A stretch of 33,027 bases of DNA from JAAYZQ01 sp034428935 (GCA_034428935.1 DAOUHB010000122.1:1-33027); one strand, 5' to 3'. Shown: positions 1-9,252, numbered from the stretch's first letter. Notes: generated by a model not told the origin, from the sequence alone. Numbers and translations: made by a program.

Positions 1-1486
1 GTTTCTTGTCGGTGCCCATGGCCTGCCAGACCTGCTCCGGGTCGTAGCCGCCATAGCCCGTGGGCAGCCCCAGGCGCCCGAGCACGGCAGCCACGCGGGG
101 GGGCAGGCCCGGATCGCACAGCCCCAGCCGGGCGGCCAGGCGGGCAGAGGCCACGAGGCCGGCGGCCACCGCCGCGCCGTGGGGCAGCGCATAGTTGCTC
201 AGCCGCTCCAGGGCGTGGCCAAAGGTATGTCCCAGGTTCAGGGTTGCCCGCACCCCGCGCTCGTAGGGGTCCGCCTGGACGACGCCCACCTTGACGTCGA
301 CGGCCCGGGCGACGATCCAGGGCAGGGGCGCCGGTCCGTGCTCCTCGATCTGCCGAAAGAGCAGCGGATCGCCGATGATGCCGGTCTTGACCGCCTCGGC
401 CAGGCCGTTGGCCAGCTCGGCCGGGGGCAGGGTGCCCAGGGTTTCAACGTCGGCCACCACCAGGGACGGCTGTTTGAAGGCGCCCACCAGGTTCTTGCCC
501 TGGGGCAGGTCGACGCCCACCTTGCCGCCCACGCTGGAATCGACCATGGCCAGCAGCGTGGTGGGCAGTTGCACCAGGGGCACGCCGCGCAGGTAGGTGG
601 CGGCCGCCAGGCCGGCCACGTCGCCCACGACGCCGCCCCCCAGGGCCAGCACCACCCCCTGGCGGTCCAGGCCTGCCTCCACGAGGGCGCCGTACAGGTC
701 CCGCAGCGTGTCCAGCGTCTTGTGTGCCTCGCCGTCGGGAATCTGGCAGACGGCGGGTGCGAAGCCCGCGGTCCGCAGGGCCGCCAGCAGCGCGGCACCG
801 TGGAGGGCCATGACCGTGGGGTTGGTCACCACGGCCGCGCCGCCGGCCAGTCCGGCCTCGCGCAGCAGGGCGCCGGCCCGCGGCAGAAGGCCCCGCCCCA
901 GGCGGATGCTGTAGTCGTTGCCCTCGCCCGCGGACGGCATCGAGACCGGGATGGCCGTGGCCGCCGGCTCCCGGCCGCGGACCAGGGCCAGCACCCGGTC
1001 CGCCACCTCGTCCACGCCCAGGCCGGTGGTGTCCACCTGGAGGGGGAACGCGCGATAGGCTGCCGCCCGCTCGGCCAGCAGCCGATCGATGGCCTGCCCG
1101 GCGTCGCCGGCCAGGAGCGGGCGCTCGTCGCCGCCTTCCACGCGGCGCCGGATCTCGTCGGGCGAGGCCTGGAGGCAGACGACGGGCCCGCTGGCGGCCA
1201 GGATCTCCCGGTTGTCGGCGGCCAGCAAGGCGCCGCCGCCCGTGGCAACCACCAGGCCCTGCCGCGCGGCCAGCTCCCGGCACAGGGCGGCCTCCATGCG
1301 GCGAAACGTCGCCTCTCCCACGCGGGCAAACATGTCGTGGATGGAGCAGCCCGCCCGCGCCTCGATCTCGGCGTCCATGTCGAAGAAGGGCCGGCCAAGC
1401 CGCCGGGCGAGCTCGCGGCCGGCGGCCGTCTTGCCCGTCCCCATAAAGCCGGTGACGACCAGGTTACTCGAATCGCCAGGGAACAT
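1..1486 (-). CDS. aroKB: Bifunctional shikimate kinase / 3-dehydroquinate synthase (AroK-AroB fusion), partial at left edge
   Basis: The reading frame is open from 1486 to the window edge, with 495 residues visible and no stop. Residues about 8-170 are a shikimate kinase: Walker A GFMGTGKT (13-20), the shikimate-binding FFDMDAEIE, and ATGGGALL near 82-88. Residues about 185 onward are 3-dehydroquinate synthase: ALGGGVVGDVAG, TTLLAMVDSSVGGK, and the metal-ligand region NLGHTFGHALE near 417-427. The visible end (GTDKK) is the usual late DHQS motif, so roughly the last 60 residues lie outside. The two enzymes catalyse steps 5 and 2 of the shikimate pathway in the cytoplasm. The ATG at 1486 overlaps the end of aroC by 23 bases and has GGAG seven bases upstream. 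A shorter start inside the Walker region would destroy the P-loop strand. Fused AroK-AroB proteins are known in some bacteria. It is the last visible gene of the aromatic operon. Confidence 0.93.
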   Translation of the reverse strand, partial: MFPGDSSNLVVTGFMGTGKTAAGRELARRLGRPFFDMDAEIEARAGCSIHDMFARVGEATFRRMEAALCRELAARQGLVVATGGGALLAADNREILAASGPVVCLQASPDEIRRRVEGGDERPLLAGDAGQAIDRLLAERAAAYRAFPLQVDTTGLGVDEVADRVLALVRGREPAATAIPVSMPSAGEGNDYSIRLGRGLLPRAGALLREAGLAGGAAVVTNPTVMALHGAALLAALRTAGFAPAVCQIPDGEAHKTLDTLRDLYGALVEAGLDRQGVVLALGGGVVGDVAGLAAATYLRGVPLVQLPTTLLAMVDSSVGGKVGVDLPQGKNLVGAFKQPSLVVADVETLGTLPPAELANGLAEAVKTGIIGDPLLFRQIEEHGPAPLPWIVARAVDVKVGVVQADPYERGVRATLNLGHTFGHALERLSNYALPHGAAVAAGLVASARLAARLGLCDPGLPPRVAAVLGRLGLPTGYGGYDPEQVWQAMGTDKK

Positions 1487-2630
1487 TGTCCATCTCCAGG
1501 TCGGCCAGGCGCGCCCGGCGCAGGGCGGCCAGGCGCGGGCGCATCTCGTCCAGGCTGTCGCCCCCCAGCTTTTCGATGACGGCGCCGGCCAGGACAAAGG
1601 CAACCATCGCCTCGCCCACGACGACGGCGCGGGGCACGGCGCAGATGTCCGAGCGTTCGTAGCGGGTGGCCGCTGGTTGCCCGCTGGCCAGGTCCACCGA
1701 GCGCAACGGCGTCAGCGTGGTCGAGATGGGCTTCATGGCCGCCCGCAGCACCAGGGGCTGGCCCGTGGTCACGCCGCCCTCCAGGCCGCCGGCGCGGTTC
1801 GCGGCGCGCAGCAGGCGGCCCTCCTCGACCAGAATCTCGTCGTGCACCTCGGTGCCCCGCCGCCCGGCGTTCTCAAAGGCCGGGCCCACCTCCACACCCT
1901 TGATGGCCGGAATGGAGCCCAGGGCGCCGAGCAGGAGGGCGTCCAGCTTGCGGTCCCAGTGGACGTGGCTGCCCAGGCCGGGCGGCAGGTCCAGGGCAAC
2001 GACCTCAAAGACGCCGCCCAGGGTGTCGCGCTCGGCCATGGCCTGGCGGATGGCGGTGTGCATCGCTTCGGCGGCGGCGCCGTTGGGGCAGCGCACGTCG
2101 TTCTCCTCGGCCCGGATCAAGCGCTCCGGGTAGGCCATGTCATCGGGCAGCGCGGCCCGCACAGCGCCGATCTGCACGACGTAGCCGCCCACGCTCACGC
2201 CCAGCTCGGCCAGCAGACGGCGGCAGATGGCGCCCACGGCCACGCGGGCGGCCGTCTCCCGGGCGCTGGCCCGCTCCAGCGACAGCCTCAGGTCGCGATA
2301 GCCGTACTTGACCGCCCCCACCAGGTCGGCGTGCCCGGGCCGGGGAATCGTCATGGGCTTGACGTCGCGCTCTCGCCAGTTGGCCCAGTCCCGGTTCTCG
2401 ATGCGCAGGGCGATGGGCGCGCCCGTGGTGCGGCCGTTCATCACGCCGCCCTCCAGGTGCGCCCGGTCGTCCTCGATGTGCATCCGCCCCCCGCTGCCAA
2501 AGCCCTGCTGCCGCCGCCGCAACTGGGCGTCGATCTCGCCGGCAGCCAGGGGCAGCCCGGCAGGCATTCCCTCCAGGATGGCAGTTAGGCCCGGGCCGTG
2601 GGATTCGCCCGCGGTCAGAAATCGGAGCAT
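1464..2630 (-). CDS. aroC: Chorismate synthase
   Basis: 388 residues, normal for the family. It converts EPSP to chorismate using reduced FMN, the last step of the shikimate pathway. Family signatures are GESHGP at residues 8-13, RPGHAD at 97-102, ERASARETA at 119-127 and RSDICAVPRA near the C-terminus. The ATG at 2630 is chosen because it gives the typical MLRFLTAGESHG N-terminus and has GGAGGG five bases upstream. An in-frame GTG at 2645 would lie inside that ribosome site region. The gene lies 11 bases after tyrS and overlaps aroKB downstream, so it is cotranscribed with them. Confidence 0.95.
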   Translation of the reverse strand: MLRFLTAGESHGPGLTAILEGMPAGLPLAAGEIDAQLRRRQQGFGSGGRMHIEDDRAHLEGGVMNGRTTGAPIALRIENRDWANWRERDVKPMTIPRPGHADLVGAVKYGYRDLRLSLERASARETAARVAVGAICRRLLAELGVSVGGYVVQIGAVRAALPDDMAYPERLIRAEENDVRCPNGAAAEAMHTAIRQAMAERDTLGGVFEVVALDLPPGLGSHVHWDRKLDALLLGALGSIPAIKGVEVGPAFENAGRRGTEVHDEILVEEGRLLRAANRAGGLEGGVTTGQPLVLRAAMKPISTTLTPLRSVDLASGQPAATRYERSDICAVPRAVVVGEAMVAFVLAGAVIEKLGGDSLDEMRPRLAALRRARLADLEMDNVPWRFE

Positions 2631-2641
2631 GGCTTCCCTCC

Positions 2642-3853
2642 TCACGCCGGCACCAGCCGCACAAAGCGCCGCTTGCCCACCCGCAGCACCTGCCCCCGGG
2701 CGGCGACCACGGCCCCCACGTCGGCGACGGGGGCGCCGTCGAGGCTCACGCCACCTTGCTCCACGAGCCGCCGGGCCTGGCTCTTGGTCCTGGCCAGGCC
2801 GGCGGCCACCAGCAGGTCGGCGATGGGCAGGGGCTGCGCCAGGCCAAAGGCCGGCATCTCTTCCGGCGCCTCGCCCCTCTGGTGCACCCGCTCAAAGTGC
2901 CGGGCGGCGTCATCGGCCGCCTCGCTTCCGTGGAAGCAGTCCACGATCTCCCAGGCCAGTCGCTTCTTGGCCTCCATGGGGTGCATCCGCCCGGCGGCCA
3001 GGTCGCCCTCGATCTCGGCCACCCGGGCCGGGGTCCAGCGGGTGACCAGGCGAAAGTACTGTCCCATTGCGCCGTCGGGCAGGCTCATGACCTTGCCGTA
3101 CATCACCTTGGGCGGCTCATCAATGCCGATATAGTTGCCCATGCTCTTGGACATGCGCACCCGGCCGTCGGTGCCCACCAGGATAGGAAAGGTGAGGCAC
3201 ACCTGGGGCCGCTGTCCCAGGGCTTCCTGGAGCTTGCGGCCGGCCAGGAGGCTGAAGAGCTGCTCGGTGCCGCCGAGCTGGACGTCGGCCTCCTGGGCCA
3301 CGGCGTCGTAACCCTGCAGCATGGCGTACAGGAGCTCGTGCAGCCAGACGGGCTCGCCGCGCTCCATTCGCCGGGCCAGGTTCTCGCGGGCCAGGAACTG
3401 CTGCATCGTAAAGTTCCCCGCGAGCCGGATGATGGCCGGCAGGTCCAGGCGGCCCAGCCACTCGCTGTTGTAGCGGACCCGCGTCCGCTCGCGGTCCAGG
3501 ATCAGGAAGGCCTGCCTGGCGTAGGTGCGGCTGTTCTCGGCGATCTGTTCCGGGCTCAACTGCGGCCGCAGACCCTCCTTGTCGCTGGGATCGCCGACGA
3601 GGGTGGTCATGTCGCCGATGAGAAAGGTGACCTCGTGGCCCAGGTCCTGGAACTGGCGCAGCTTGCGCATGGTGATGGTGTGGCCCAGGTGCAGGTCGGG
3701 CCGGGTGGCGTCGTAGCCGCAGTAGACGCGCAGGGGGCGGCCCTCGGCCAGGCGCTGGCGCAGCTCCGCGGCCATGGTCTCCCCGATCTGTGGGTCTCCG
3801 AACTCGGTGCCCTGCATCAGCAGGGCCACCTGTTCATCCAGCTTTATGGTCAT
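2642..3853 (-). CDS. tyrS: Tyrosyl-tRNA synthetase
   Basis: 403 residues. This class I synthetase charges tRNA-Tyr. The HIGH-type motif is HLGH at residues 55-58, and the KMSKS-type motif is RMSKS at 233-237. The C-terminal 65 residues form an S4-like RNA-binding domain (TKSQARRLVEQGGVSLDG). The long form with GDMTTLVGDPS near 80-90 resembles the TyrS branch with a 400-odd residue chain. The ATG at 3853 has GGAGGT seven bases upstream. Its place between aroE and aroC puts consumption of tyrosine under the same leader as its synthesis, which fits the Phe/Tyr-rich leader peptide found upstream of the operon. Confidence 0.95.
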   Translation of the reverse strand: MTIKLDEQVALLMQGTEFGDPQIGETMAAELRQRLAEGRPLRVYCGYDATRPDLHLGHTITMRKLRQFQDLGHEVTFLIGDMTTLVGDPSDKEGLRPQLSPEQIAENSRTYARQAFLILDRERTRVRYNSEWLGRLDLPAIIRLAGNFTMQQFLARENLARRMERGEPVWLHELLYAMLQGYDAVAQEADVQLGGTEQLFSLLAGRKLQEALGQRPQVCLTFPILVGTDGRVRMSKSMGNYIGIDEPPKVMYGKVMSLPDGAMGQYFRLVTRWTPARVAEIEGDLAAGRMHPMEAKKRLAWEIVDCFHGSEAADDAARHFERVHQRGEAPEEMPAFGLAQPLPIADLLVAAGLARTKSQARRLVEQGGVSLDGAPVADVGAVVAARGQVLRVGKRRFVRLVPA

Positions 3854-3920
3854 CGTCCTACCTCCTCAGATCTCCCGGCCGGAGCCGGTACAGCGGGCCT
3901 GCCTGCACGTGTGCTGATCT

Positions 3921-4781
3921 TTACATAACCGTCGAGGGCGCAGCGCCCAGCGCCTGCCGGGCCGCCTGCCACATCACCTCCAGGGGCGCCGGCTGCCCGG
4001 TCCACAGCTCGAAGGACAGGGCGCCCTGGTGTACCAGCATGCCCAGGCCGCCCACCGCCGCGGCGCCGGCGGCGCGGGCCCGGGCCAGCAATCGTGTCTC
4101 GGCCGGACTGTAGACCAGGTCGTACACCGTCCAATGGGCGGGCAGGGGCAGCGGCTCGGGCCAGGGAGAAGCCCCGGCCGCTGCCCCCATGCCCAGCGGC
4201 GTAGCATTGACCAGCAGGTCTACAGCGTCGGGCTCGAGGGCGTCCGGGGAAGGGATGACCCGGGCGCGCGGCCCTCCTGCCGGGCCCAGCTCGGCGACCA
4301 GGCGCCGGGCCGTCTCGGCCGTCCGGTTATGGATGGCGACGCGGCAGCCGGCGGACAATAGGGCGTGGACCACGGCCCGGGCCGCTCCTCCAGCACCCAG
4401 CACCAGGGCCGCCGCGCCCTCCGGCTCAAACCCCCCCTCGCGCAGGGCGCCGATAAAGCCGGCGGCGTCGGTGTTGTGGCCGGCCCAGCCCTCGTCCTGC
4501 AGCACCAGGGTGTTGGCGGCGCCGATGGCCCGCGCCTCGCCTGCCACCCGGCCCAGGAAGGGCAGCACCGCCTGCTTGTGGGGTACGGTGACATTGGCCC
4601 CCCGGTAACCCCGGGCGGCGAGCCCCGCGAGCAAGCTACCAACCTCGCCCGGGGGCGCGGGCAGCAGGTCATAGTGCCAGTCGAGCCCCAGGGCCTGGAA
4701 GGCTGCGTTCTGCATGGCCGGCGAGATGCTGTGCTCCACCGGCCAGCCGATGAGGCCGGCGCGCGTCTCCTCGCCGCTCAT
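3921..4781 (-). CDS. aroE: Shikimate dehydrogenase (NADP+)
   Basis: 286 residues. It reduces 3-dehydroshikimate to shikimate. The substrate side shows SISPAMQNAAF (18-28), NVTVPHKQ with the catalytic lysine at 69, and NTDAAGF with the catalytic aspartate at 105. The nucleotide side shows GAGGAARA (129-136), HNRT, NATPLGM and a C-terminal GGLGMLVHQGALSFELWTG. The ATG at 4781 overlaps the aroA stop as ATGA, so translation is probably coupled. A 67-base gap separates it from tyrS downstream and holds only the tyrS ribosome site. Confidence 0.95.
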   Translation of the reverse strand: MSGEETRAGLIGWPVEHSISPAMQNAAFQALGLDWHYDLLPAPPGEVGSLLAGLAARGYRGANVTVPHKQAVLPFLGRVAGEARAIGAANTLVLQDEGWAGHNTDAAGFIGALREGGFEPEGAAALVLGAGGAARAVVHALLSAGCRVAIHNRTAETARRLVAELGPAGGPRARVIPSPDALEPDAVDLLVNATPLGMGAAAGASPWPEPLPLPAHWTVYDLVYSPAETRLLARARAAGAAAVGGLGMLVHQGALSFELWTGQPAPLEVMWQAARQALGAAPSTVM

Positions 4782-6094
4782 GGCGCGATTCGCCCTCCCA
4801 GGCCGGCCAACAGGGCCTCGAACCCGGGGAAAGAGTCGGGGATGCAGCCGCAGTCGTGGACCACCGTCTCGCCCTCGGCCACGAGGCCGGCGACGACGAG
4901 GGCCATGGCCAGGCGGTGGTCGCCGTGGCTGTCGACGGGCGCGCCGCGCAGCCGCGTGGGCCCCTGCACCAGGAAGCCATCGGGCCGGGCTTCGATGGCC
5001 GCGCCCAGGCGGCGCAGCTCTGCCACGGTCGTCGCCACCCGGTCGGTCTCCTTGACGCGCAGCTCGGCGGCGTCGCGCACCAGCGTCTCTCCCCGGGCTT
5101 GCGTGGCGGCCACGGCCAGGATGGGCAGCTCGTCGATGGCCCGTACCACCAGGTCGCCCCCGACCTCGATGCCCCGCAGCCCGGCGCTGCGGACCGCCAG
5201 GTCGGCCACCGGCTCTCCCCCGGCGCTGCCCTCGTCCAGGACCTCGATCTCGGCCCCCATGGCCCGCAGCACGTCCAGCAGCCCCGTGCGGGTGGGGTTG
5301 ATGCCCACGCCCTCCAGGACCACCTCCGAGCCGGGGACCAACGTGGCCGCCACCAGCAAAAAGGCGGCCGAGGAAAAGTCGCCCGGAACGGCCAGGTCCA
5401 GGGGCGCCAGGGCCGCCGCGGGGCCGGCGTGCAGCGTGTGCCCTCCATCGCCGGCTCGCGTCGCGACCTCGGCGCCCATGGCGCGCAGCATCCGCTCGGT
5501 GTGGTCGCGGGCGGGGCCGGGCACGTGCAGCGTCGTGGGCCCCTCGGCGTACAGGCCGGCCAGGAGCAGCGCGCTCTTGACCTGGGCGCTGGCCACGGGC
5601 AGGTGGTATTCGATGCCCCGCAGGGCACCCCCCTGGACGGTCAGGGGCGGCAGCCGCCCGCCGTCGCGACCCAGGACCGTGGCGCCCATGAGGCGCAGGG
5701 GCTCGGCCACGCGGGCCATGGGCCGGCGGCGGAGCTGCGCGTCGCCGCTCAGGACGGCGGCAAAGGGCTGGCCGGCGAGAATGCCGGCCAGGAGGCGCAT
5801 GGTGGTCCCCGAGCGGCCGCAGTCGAGGACGTCGTCGGGCTCTGGCAGGACCATGCCGCGGCCGTGGACCCGCAGCTCCGTGGGCGACAGGACCTCGACC
5901 TCGGCCCCCAATGCGCCCGCCACCCGCAGGCTGGCCCGGCAATCGCTGGCCGGCAAAAAGTTGGTCACGCGGGCGGCGCCCCCGGCCAGCATGTTCAGGA
6001 GAATCGCCCGGTGCGAGATGGACTTGTCGCCCGGGAGGGCTGCACGGCCGCGCAGCGGCGGGCCGCCCGCTCCGCGGGCGCGGATGTGGCTCAT
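4778..6094 (-). CDS. aroA: 3-phosphoshikimate 1-carboxyvinyltransferase (EPSP synthase)
   Basis: 438 residues, a normal length. It joins phosphoenolpyruvate to shikimate-3-phosphate. Visible motifs are PGDKSISHR (21-29), LDCGRSGTTMRLLAG near 90-104, the paired inside-out barrel repeats, and the late DSHGDHRLAMA. The ATG at 6094 has GGGAG eight bases upstream and overlaps the tyrA stop as ATGA. An open frame continues upstream on this strand but is only antiphase sequence within tyrA. Order tyrA-aroA-aroE with four-base overlaps indicates one translationally coupled unit. Confidence 0.95.
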   Translation of the reverse strand: MSHIRARGAGGPPLRGRAALPGDKSISHRAILLNMLAGGAARVTNFLPASDCRASLRVAGALGAEVEVLSPTELRVHGRGMVLPEPDDVLDCGRSGTTMRLLAGILAGQPFAAVLSGDAQLRRRPMARVAEPLRLMGATVLGRDGGRLPPLTVQGGALRGIEYHLPVASAQVKSALLLAGLYAEGPTTLHVPGPARDHTERMLRAMGAEVATRAGDGGHTLHAGPAAALAPLDLAVPGDFSSAAFLLVAATLVPGSEVVLEGVGINPTRTGLLDVLRAMGAEIEVLDEGSAGGEPVADLAVRSAGLRGIEVGGDLVVRAIDELPILAVAATQARGETLVRDAAELRVKETDRVATTVAELRRLGAAIEARPDGFLVQGPTRLRGAPVDSHGDHRLAMALVVAGLVAEGETVVHDCGCIPDSFPGFEALLAGLGGRIAP

Positions 6095-6954
6095 GGGAAC
6101 ATCTCCCTTCGCTTCTGACGCGTGGTCTCTAGCGCCTGGCGCAGTCCGTCTTCGTCGCCGGCGGCCAGCAGGCTCGCCAGCCGGCTCAACTGGCTGCCAA
6201 AGGCGTCCACCGCCCGCAGCACCTCCTCGCGATTGGTGAACAGGATGTCGAGCATCATGGTCACGTCGCTGCCCGCCACCCGCGAGGTGTCGCGAAAGCC
6301 GCCGGCCACGATCTGCCAGGCCGCCGGATCGGGCGAGGTGGTGGCGTCGGCTGTGGCCACCAGCGAACAGGCGAGGAGGTAGGGCAGGTGGCTCATGGTG
6401 GCCACCAGAAAATCCTGGCGTTCGGGAGCCAGGATCAGCGGCGCGGCACCGGCGGCCCGCGCCAGGGCAGACCCCAGCGCCACGGCGACCGCCGACGTGC
6501 GGGGCAGCGGGCTGAGGATAAAGGTGCAGCCGCGATACAGCCCCGGGTCGGCGGCCTCCAGCCCCGATATCTCTTTGCCGCACATGGGATGGCCGCCCAG
6601 GGGTTGGATGCCTTCGGGCAGGGCCGCCATGGCGGCCACGATCTCGGCCTTGGTGCTTCCCAGGTCCATGAGCAGGCATCCCGGCGCCAGGAGCAGCCCG
6701 ATGGCCGGCAGTTGCTGCAGGATGGCCCGCACCGGCGTGGCCAGGACGGCGACGTCGGCGCCGTGCAGGCCCTCGGCCAGGTCGCTCGTGGCCCGGTCGA
6801 CGAGGCCCCGCTCGCGGGCCGCCTCCAGCGCCTCGGGGCGGCGGGCGACGCCGACCACCGACCGGCACCGGCCGCGCAGGGCGCCGGCCAGGGAGCTGCC
6901 CATGAGGCCCAGGCCGACGACGGTCACCTGGCAGTCTCGCAGGTCGCGTTTCAC
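6091..6954 (-). CDS. tyrA: Prephenate dehydrogenase
   Basis: 287 residues. It oxidatively decarboxylates prephenate to 4-hydroxyphenylpyruvate for tyrosine. The Rossmann motif GLGLMG is at 14-19. The family motif GGHPMCGKE is at 119-127, followed by a helical C-terminal dimerisation domain with SHLPYLLA. The chain ends without the ACT domain present in some relatives, so feedback inhibition by that route is not evident. The start is GTG at 6954, one base after the aroF stop, which makes re-initiation likely. Motifs alone cannot separate prephenate from arogenate specificity. Confidence 0.92.
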   Translation of the reverse strand: MKRDLRDCQVTVVGLGLMGSSLAGALRGRCRSVVGVARRPEALEAARERGLVDRATSDLAEGLHGADVAVLATPVRAILQQLPAIGLLLAPGCLLMDLGSTKAEIVAAMAALPEGIQPLGGHPMCGKEISGLEAADPGLYRGCTFILSPLPRTSAVAVALGSALARAAGAAPLILAPERQDFLVATMSHLPYLLACSLVATADATTSPDPAAWQIVAGGFRDTSRVAGSDVTMMLDILFTNREEVLRAVDAFGSQLSRLASLLAAGDEDGLRQALETTRQKRREMFP

Positions 6955-6955
6955 C

Positions 6956-7969
6956 TCACAGCTCCCGGCCCACGGCCCCGGCCACGGCGCGCACCTGCTC
7001 CATCAGGCGCTGAAAGACCTCCGGCTTTAGCGACTGGGCGCCGTCGGACAGGGCCTGCTCCGGATGGGGATGGACCTCGACGATCAGGCCGTCGGCGCCG
7101 GCGGCCACGGCCGCCCTGGACGTGGCGGCCACCAGCTCCCACTTGCCCGTGGCGTGGCTGGGGTCGACGACGACGGGCAGGTGGGTGAGCTGCTTGAGCA
7201 GCGGCACGGCATTGATGTCCAGCGTGTTGCGCGTGTACTTCTCGAACGTGCGAATGCCCCGCTCGCAGAGGATGATGCGGTCGTTGCCGTGGGACAGGAT
7301 GTACTCGGCCGACATGAGCAACTCTTCGACGGTGGACATCATGCCCCGCTTTAACAGCACCGGCCGCTGCGATTCGCCCACGGCGTGGAGCAGCGCATAG
7401 TTCTGCATGTTGCGGGCGCCGATCTGCAGCACGTCGGCATAGGCCGCGACGAGGGACACCTGTTCGGGGGCAATGACCTCCGTGACGACGGGCAGGCCCG
7501 TCTCCTCGCGGGCGAGGGCCAGGAGTTTGAGTCCCTCCTCGCCCAGGCCCTGGAAGCTGTAGGGCGAGCTGCGGGGCTTGAAGGCGCCGCCGCGGAGCAT
7601 GTGCGCCCCCGCATCGCGCACGGCCCGGGCCGCCGCCAGGATCTGCGCCTCGTCCTCCACGGCGCAGGGGCCGGCCACGATCATCAGCTTCTTGCCGCCG
7701 ACGGCGACGCCGTTGATGGGCACCACCGTGTCCTGGGGATGAAAGTCGCGGCTGGACAGCTTGAAGGGCCGGAGCACGGGCACCGCCCGGTCGACGCCAT
7801 CCAGTCGCTCGAGCTGCTCGCGGTCCAGGGGCCGCCCGTTGCCGATGATGCCGATGATGGTTCGCTCCTGGCCCTCGGAGATGTGGGCCTGGCAGCCCAT
7901 CCCTTCGATGCGGGCCGTCACGTTCACGATCTGCCCGCGCGTTGCATTCGCCTTCATGACTACGATCAT
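6956..7969 (-). CDS. aroF: 3-deoxy-7-phosphoheptulonate (DAHP) synthase, AroF / type I-beta with N-terminal regulatory domain
   Basis: 337 residues. It condenses phosphoenolpyruvate and erythrose 4-phosphate, the first step of the pathway. Residues about 1-70 form a small ferredoxin-like domain of the kind that mediates Tyr/Phe feedback in the Thermotoga-type enzyme. The barrel follows, with GPCAVE at 100-105 (cysteine metal ligand), RGGAFKPRSSPYSFQG near 126-141, and PSHATGKW and EVHPHPEQALSDG near the end. The frame is open 46 codons further upstream. The ATG at 7969 is preferred because GGGAGGTG lies just before it and the upstream codons overlap pheA. The pheA gene ends 26 bases upstream. 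Confidence 0.94.
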   Translation of the reverse strand: MIVVMKANATRGQIVNVTARIEGMGCQAHISEGQERTIIGIIGNGRPLDREQLERLDGVDRAVPVLRPFKLSSRDFHPQDTVVPINGVAVGGKKLMIVAGPCAVEDEAQILAAARAVRDAGAHMLRGGAFKPRSSPYSFQGLGEEGLKLLALAREETGLPVVTEVIAPEQVSLVAAYADVLQIGARNMQNYALLHAVGESQRPVLLKRGMMSTVEELLMSAEYILSHGNDRIILCERGIRTFEKYTRNTLDINAVPLLKQLTHLPVVVDPSHATGKWELVAATSRAAVAAGADGLIVEVHPHPEQALSDGAQSLKPEVFQRLMEQVRAVAGAVGREL

Positions 7970-7995
7970 GGGTTCACCTCCCATCGCTTTCGATT

Positions 7996-8844
7996 CTACT
8001 CTTCCCCGGCCCGGGCACCGGGCAGCGGTGTGGTCGCAGCCGGGTAGGAGCCGAGGAGCTTGACAAAGGAGGCACGCCGCAGCAGGCCCATGAGGGCCGC
8101 TTCGCACAGGGCGTCGCGGCAGTGTCCCTCAAAGTCGAGGTAAAAGATGTACTGCCAGGGCAGGTTCAGCCGGGGGCGCGACTCGATCTTGCACAGGTTG
8201 ATGCCCCGCTGGGCAAACTCGCCCATGCACTCGTACAGCGCCCCGGGATGGTGGCGCGTGCAAAAGACCAGGGACGTCTTGTTGCGCTGGGCGCGCGGCG
8301 GCTCCTCCAGGCTCAGGATGAAAAACCGCGTGTAGTTCTGTCGTGAATCCTCGATGCCATAGTCCAGCTCCTCCAGGCCGTAGAGCTGGCCGGCCAGGCG
8401 GCTGGCAATCACCGCCACCTCGGGCCGGGGATCGGCCGCCAGGTCGCGGGCGCTGCCCGCCGTGTCGTAGGCCGACTCGGCCAACCAGCCCCGGTCGGCC
8501 AGGTAGTGCTCCGACTGGGCCAGGGCCTGGGGATGGGAGCGCACGCGGCGGATGGCCTCGGGCGACGTCCCGGGCACGGCCAGGAGGGCGTGGCGGACGC
8601 GAAAGATGATCTCGCCGCACACCCGCAGGTCGTGGTTGAGGAGCAGGTCGTAGGCCTGGTAGATGGACCCGGCCGTCGAGTTCTCCACGGGCAGCACGCC
8701 GCTCTCGGCCTGCCCGGTTTCCACAGCTTCAAATATGCCCTCCAGATCCCGGCAAGGCATCGTCTCCGCGTCTGGCCCCATCGTCTGGTGGATGGCCTCC
8801 TCGGAATAGGCACCCTTTTCGCCCTGAAACGCGATCCTCTTCAC
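7996..8844 (-). CDS. pheA: Prephenate dehydratase with ACT domain
   Basis: 282 residues. It converts prephenate to phenylpyruvate for phenylalanine. The N-terminal catalytic domain shows FQGEKGAYSEEA, PVENSTAGS and NYTRFF (170-175). The C-terminal ACT domain starts near 188 and has ESRP at 221-224, the known phenylalanine-binding signature, so feedback inhibition by phenylalanine is expected. There is no fused chorismate mutase; that activity is the separate aroH immediately upstream. The GTG at 8844 is preceded by GGAGGAG. The gap to aroH is 24 bases. Confidence 0.94.
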   Translation of the reverse strand: MKRIAFQGEKGAYSEEAIHQTMGPDAETMPCRDLEGIFEAVETGQAESGVLPVENSTAGSIYQAYDLLLNHDLRVCGEIIFRVRHALLAVPGTSPEAIRRVRSHPQALAQSEHYLADRGWLAESAYDTAGSARDLAADPRPEVAVIASRLAGQLYGLEELDYGIEDSRQNYTRFFILSLEEPPRAQRNKTSLVFCTRHHPGALYECMGEFAQRGINLCKIESRPRLNLPWQYIFYLDFEGHCRDALCEAALMGLLRRASFVKLLGSYPAATTPLPGARAGEE

Positions 8845-8868
8845 CTTCTCCTCCGGCAGTGCGTGATT

Positions 8869-9252
8869 CTATGAGACGGCGGGCCCGTCCCGGCCATTCA
8901 GGTCCGGGCGCAGGCCCGCCGCGCCGCGCAGGTAGACGTGCCGTATCTCGGCCTGGCTCCTGCTCGTATTCCAGTGGAGCAGCACCCGCACGCAGCGGGG
9001 CAGGCTGCCCGGCACCGGGATCTCGCGCGCGTCGAGAAGGGGCACCTGGTGCCAGCCGAGCTGCCTGGCGGCCTGCGCCGGAAAGGCGGCGTCCAGGTCG
9101 GCCGTGACGGTGAACACGGCGCTGGCAATGTCCTCGGCCGCCAGGCCGTTGGCCTCGGCCATGGCGGCCAGCAGCTCGCCGGTGGCGTCCAGGATCGCCT
9201 CGGCCGTGTTGGCCTCGACCGTCGTCGCGCCGCGTATTCCTCGACAGGCCAT
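8869..9252 (-). CDS. aroH: Chorismate mutase, AroH class
   Basis: 127 residues, the usual size of the monofunctional Bacillus-type AroH enzyme. It converts chorismate to prephenate. Visible features are RGATTVEANT at residues 7-16, FTVTADLDAAFPAQAARQLGW in the middle and RVLLHWNT near 89-96. It is the first structural gene of the aromatic operon. The ATG at 9252 follows GGGAGGG. A GC-rich hairpin (arms GCCCGGCC / GGCCGGGC) lies just ahead of the ribosome site, and the attenuator terminator lies beyond that. Confidence 0.93.
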   Translation of the reverse strand: MACRGIRGATTVEANTAEAILDATGELLAAMAEANGLAAEDIASAVFTVTADLDAAFPAQAARQLGWHQVPLLDAREIPVPGSLPRCVRVLLHWNTSRSQAEIRHVYLRGAAGLRPDLNGRDGPAVS

